The notes under the pieces are model-generated. The model made no database searches, was not told the DNA's origin, and saw nothing but the letters and a program-made list of their open reading frames with translations. Shown here piece after piece: positions 62,196-64,000 of a stretch of DNA of 64,000 nt. Origin of the DNA: Roseateles oligotrophus (GTDB lineage Bacteria > Pseudomonadota > Gammaproteobacteria > Burkholderiales > Burkholderiaceae_C); NCBI RefSeq assembly GCF_014204525.1, contig NZ_JACHLP010000002.1, forward strand, positions 372,001 to 436,000, written 5' to 3'. Positions within the stretch are counted from its first letter, which is position 1. Every line of letters starts with the position of its first letter. A program made the translations under genes and the position numbers.

Positions 62196-62980
62196 TGATG
62201 ACGACGCCCAAGCCAACAGCCCTGATCGCCGACGACGAAGAAGGCCCGCGCGAGCAGCTGCGCGCCGCCCTCCAGCGTCTGTGGCCCGAGCTGGACATCG
62301 TGGCCGCCAGCGAGCATGGGGTCGATGCCTGGGACGACTTCCTCGCGCATGAACCCGCGCTGTGTTTTCTGGACATCCGCATGCCGGGCCTGAGCGGCAT
62401 CGAGGTGGCGCGCCGCATGGCGGCCACGGCCACGCCGCCGCAGGTGGTGTTCGTCACCGCTTTTGGCGACCATGCCGTCTCGGCCTTTGAGGCCGGCGCG
62501 GTGGACTATGTGATGAAGCCGGTGGATGACGCCCGCCTGAGCCAGGCCATCGACAGGGTCAAGCGCCGCCTGCATGCGGCCGCGCCCGGCCCCGATCTGC
62601 ACAGCCTGCTCAAGCAATTGCTGCCCGCTGCCGCCGCCAAGCCGCGCCCCATCCAGGCCAGCCTGGGCCGCGAGATCAAGCTGATCGCGCCCGAGGATGT
62701 GATCTATTTCGAAAGCGACAACCGCTACACCCGGGTGGTCTACCGCGAGCCCGGCGCGGCCAAGGACGGCGAGGCCTTGATCCGCACGCCGCTGAAGGAG
62801 CTGCTGGCCCAGCTGGATGCCGAGGTCTTCTGGCAGGTGCATCGCTCGGTGCTGGTGAACAGCCGCTGCATCGCCAGCGCCCTGCGCATCGACGAGAGCA
62901 GCATGGTCATCAGCCTGCGCGGGCGCGACACGCAGCTGCCGGTCTCGCGCCAGTTCCAGTCCTTGTTCAAGGGGCAGTAG
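62192..62980 (+). CDS. LytTR-family response regulator
   Basis: 262 residues. Receiver: ALIADDEEGPREQL, phosphoacceptor Asp in CFLDIRMPGLSGIEV, Thr in VVFVTAFGDHAVSAFEAGAVDYVMKPVDD with the Lys. The C-terminal LytTR DNA-binding domain reads IKLIAPEDVIYFESDNRYTRVVYR, LIRTPLKELLAQLDAEVFWQVHRSVLVNSRCI. It is the partner of the adjacent LytS-like kinase; targets unknown. Confidence 0.94.
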   Translation: MMMTTPKPTALIADDEEGPREQLRAALQRLWPELDIVAASEHGVDAWDDFLAHEPALCFLDIRMPGLSGIEVARRMAATATPPQVVFVTAFGDHAVSAFEAGAVDYVMKPVDDARLSQAIDRVKRRLHAAAPGPDLHSLLKQLLPAAAAKPRPIQASLGREIKLIAPEDVIYFESDNRYTRVVYREPGAAKDGEALIRTPLKELLAQLDAEVFWQVHRSVLVNSRCIASALRIDESSMVISLRGRDTQLPVSRQFQSLFKGQ

Positions 62981-63060
62981 GGCGGCTCAAGATCCGCGTT
63001 CGCCGGCTCGCTCGCTTTGTGCACAATCCTAGGCATCTTCCCTCCGATATGCGAGCAGCC

Positions 63061-64000
63061 ATGGCCGTCCTGCCGACCCCCAGATTCGATGAGTTTTATC
63101 GTTATGAGGCCCTGACCGAGCTGCTCTTCGCCTATGCCGAGGCCAGGCCCAATCTGGTCTCGCTGCGCAGCATCGGCAAAAGCCATGAGGGCCGCGACAT
63201 CTGGGTGCTGGTGCTAACCAATACTGCCAGCGGAGCCGATGTGGACAAGCCCGCCTTCTGGCTGGACGGCAATATCCATGCGGCCGAGCTGACCGCTTCC
63301 ACCGCCTGCCTCTACTACCTTAACCATCTGGTAACGGGTTATAGCGTGGACCCGCAGGTGACCCAGTTGCTCGATACGCGCGCCGTCTATATGGTGCCGC
63401 GCCTCAATCCCGACGGGGCCGAACTGGCCTTGGCGGATCGGCCGCGCCATATCCGCTCCTCCACCCGTGCCTATCCCTTCGACGAGGCCCCGGTCGATGG
63501 CCTGAGCGTCGAAGATGTGGACGGCGACGGCCGCATTCTCAGCATGCGGGTGCGCGACCCGCATGGCACTTACAAAAAACATGCGCAGGAGCCGCGCCTG
63601 ATGGTGGCGCGTGAGCCGGGCGAGTTCGGCGGCGAGTACTACCGTTTGATCCCCGAGGGCTTCATCAAGAACCACGATGGCCTGACCGTGACGGTCAACA
63701 AGGACCGCGAGGGTCTGGACCTGAACCGCAACTTCCCCAGCGAATGGCGGCAGGAGCACAAGCAAGTCGGTGCCGGCCCCTATCCGACCAGCGAGCCCGA
63801 GGTGCGGGCCATGGTGGACTTCATCACCAGCCATCCGAATATCGGCGCCGCCATCAGCTACCACACCCATAGCGGCGTGATCCTGCGGCCCATGGGCGGC
63901 CAGAGCGACGAGGCGATGATCCCTGAGGATTTGTGGACCTATAAGCGCTTCTCGGCCCTGGGCGAGCAGCTCAGCGGCTACCCGGCCCTCAGCATCTGGC
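63061..64000 (+). CDS. M14 family zinc carboxypeptidase, 5' part (cut by window edge)
   Basis: At least 313 residues, open at the right edge. Zinc site HxxE is present in NIHAAELTAS, followed by TRAVYMVPRLNPDGAELAL and, after an insertion of about 120 residues, LDLNRNFPSEW and the third zinc ligand region AAISYHTHSGVILRP. This is the order of M14 peptidases that act on peptides from the C-terminus or on peptidoglycan peptides. The start at 63061 (MAVLPTP) is preferred; an in-frame ATG at 63049 would add four residues. No signal peptide is seen, so it may be cytosolic. Confidence 0.9.
   Translation, partial: MAVLPTPRFDEFYRYEALTELLFAYAEARPNLVSLRSIGKSHEGRDIWVLVLTNTASGADVDKPAFWLDGNIHAAELTASTACLYYLNHLVTGYSVDPQVTQLLDTRAVYMVPRLNPDGAELALADRPRHIRSSTRAYPFDEAPVDGLSVEDVDGDGRILSMRVRDPHGTYKKHAQEPRLMVAREPGEFGGEYYRLIPEGFIKNHDGLTVTVNKDREGLDLNRNFPSEWRQEHKQVGAGPYPTSEPEVRAMVDFITSHPNIGAAISYHTHSGVILRPMGGQSDEAMIPEDLWTYKRFSALGEQLSGYPALSIW

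Overview
The window looks like a contiguous piece of a high-GC betaproteobacterial chromosome, most likely order Burkholderiales near the Roseateles/Pelomonas/Paucibacter/Rubrivivax group. This is inferred from gene content (lptA-lptB-rpoN, split pntAA/pntAB/pntB, malate synthase G, PEP-CTERM and post-PEP-CTERM-1 type secreted proteins, many TonB-dependent receptors) and codon use. It was not established by any search.

Layout. (1) 1-1067: a membrane-protein gene cut by the left edge, then ssb with its terminator. (2) 1068-6206: an accessory island. It holds a decayed tyrosine recombinase, a visibly AT-richer gene for a metallophosphoesterase-STAND/NACHT-like NTPase (probable conflict or antiphage effector), a ParE-type toxin-antitoxin pair and a small orphan gene. 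(3) 6390-15736: a tightly overlapping ten-gene operon for a type II secretion/type IV pilus-like machine (GspG, F, E, GspL/PilN-like, PilO/GspM-like, PilP/GspC-like, secretin and three more pseudopilins). From memory its composition matches what some annotation subsystems call 'predicted secretion system X'. (4) 15804-18402, minus strand: a secreted zinc metalloprotease with a PA-type insert, a post-PEP-CTERM-1 type protein and a PEP-CTERM anchor protein, all plausible exported clients. (5) 18905-23519: a CAP-domain protein, then a coupled minus-strand operon NUDIX-mnmA-histidine kinase-LuxR regulator-NTF2-like. (6) 23656-31044: transhydrogenase pntAA-AB-B, fadD-type ligase, an unknown gene, rsmE and an RlmL-like methyltransferase. 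(7) 31257-37262: OmpA-type lipoprotein, ExeA/MshM-like ATPase with a poly-Asn tract, and a large GGDEF-EAL protein. (8) 37355-43812, minus: argS, SPOR protein, dsbA, a 177-bp MITE-like inverted repeat, lptA, lptB, rpoN. (9) 43833-48951: Ser/Thr kinase fused to a cNMP-binding domain, PsiF-like protein, LysR regulator divergent from glcB. (10) 49393-58902: three large TonB-dependent receptors, the last two close paralogues. (11) 58955-64000: FAD oxidoreductase, class II glutamine amidotransferase, LytS/LytTR two-component pair and the 5' part of an M14 carboxypeptidase.

Most promising for new biology are the metallophosphoesterase-STAND gene, which carries a dnaX-like A AAA AAG heptamer near its 3' end, and the secretion-system-X operon with its putative secreted clients. 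At the DNA level, the MITE in front of lptA, a palindromic repeat family with a copy inside the rlmL-like coding sequence, and the trinucleotide repeat in the ExeA-like gene also deserve attention.
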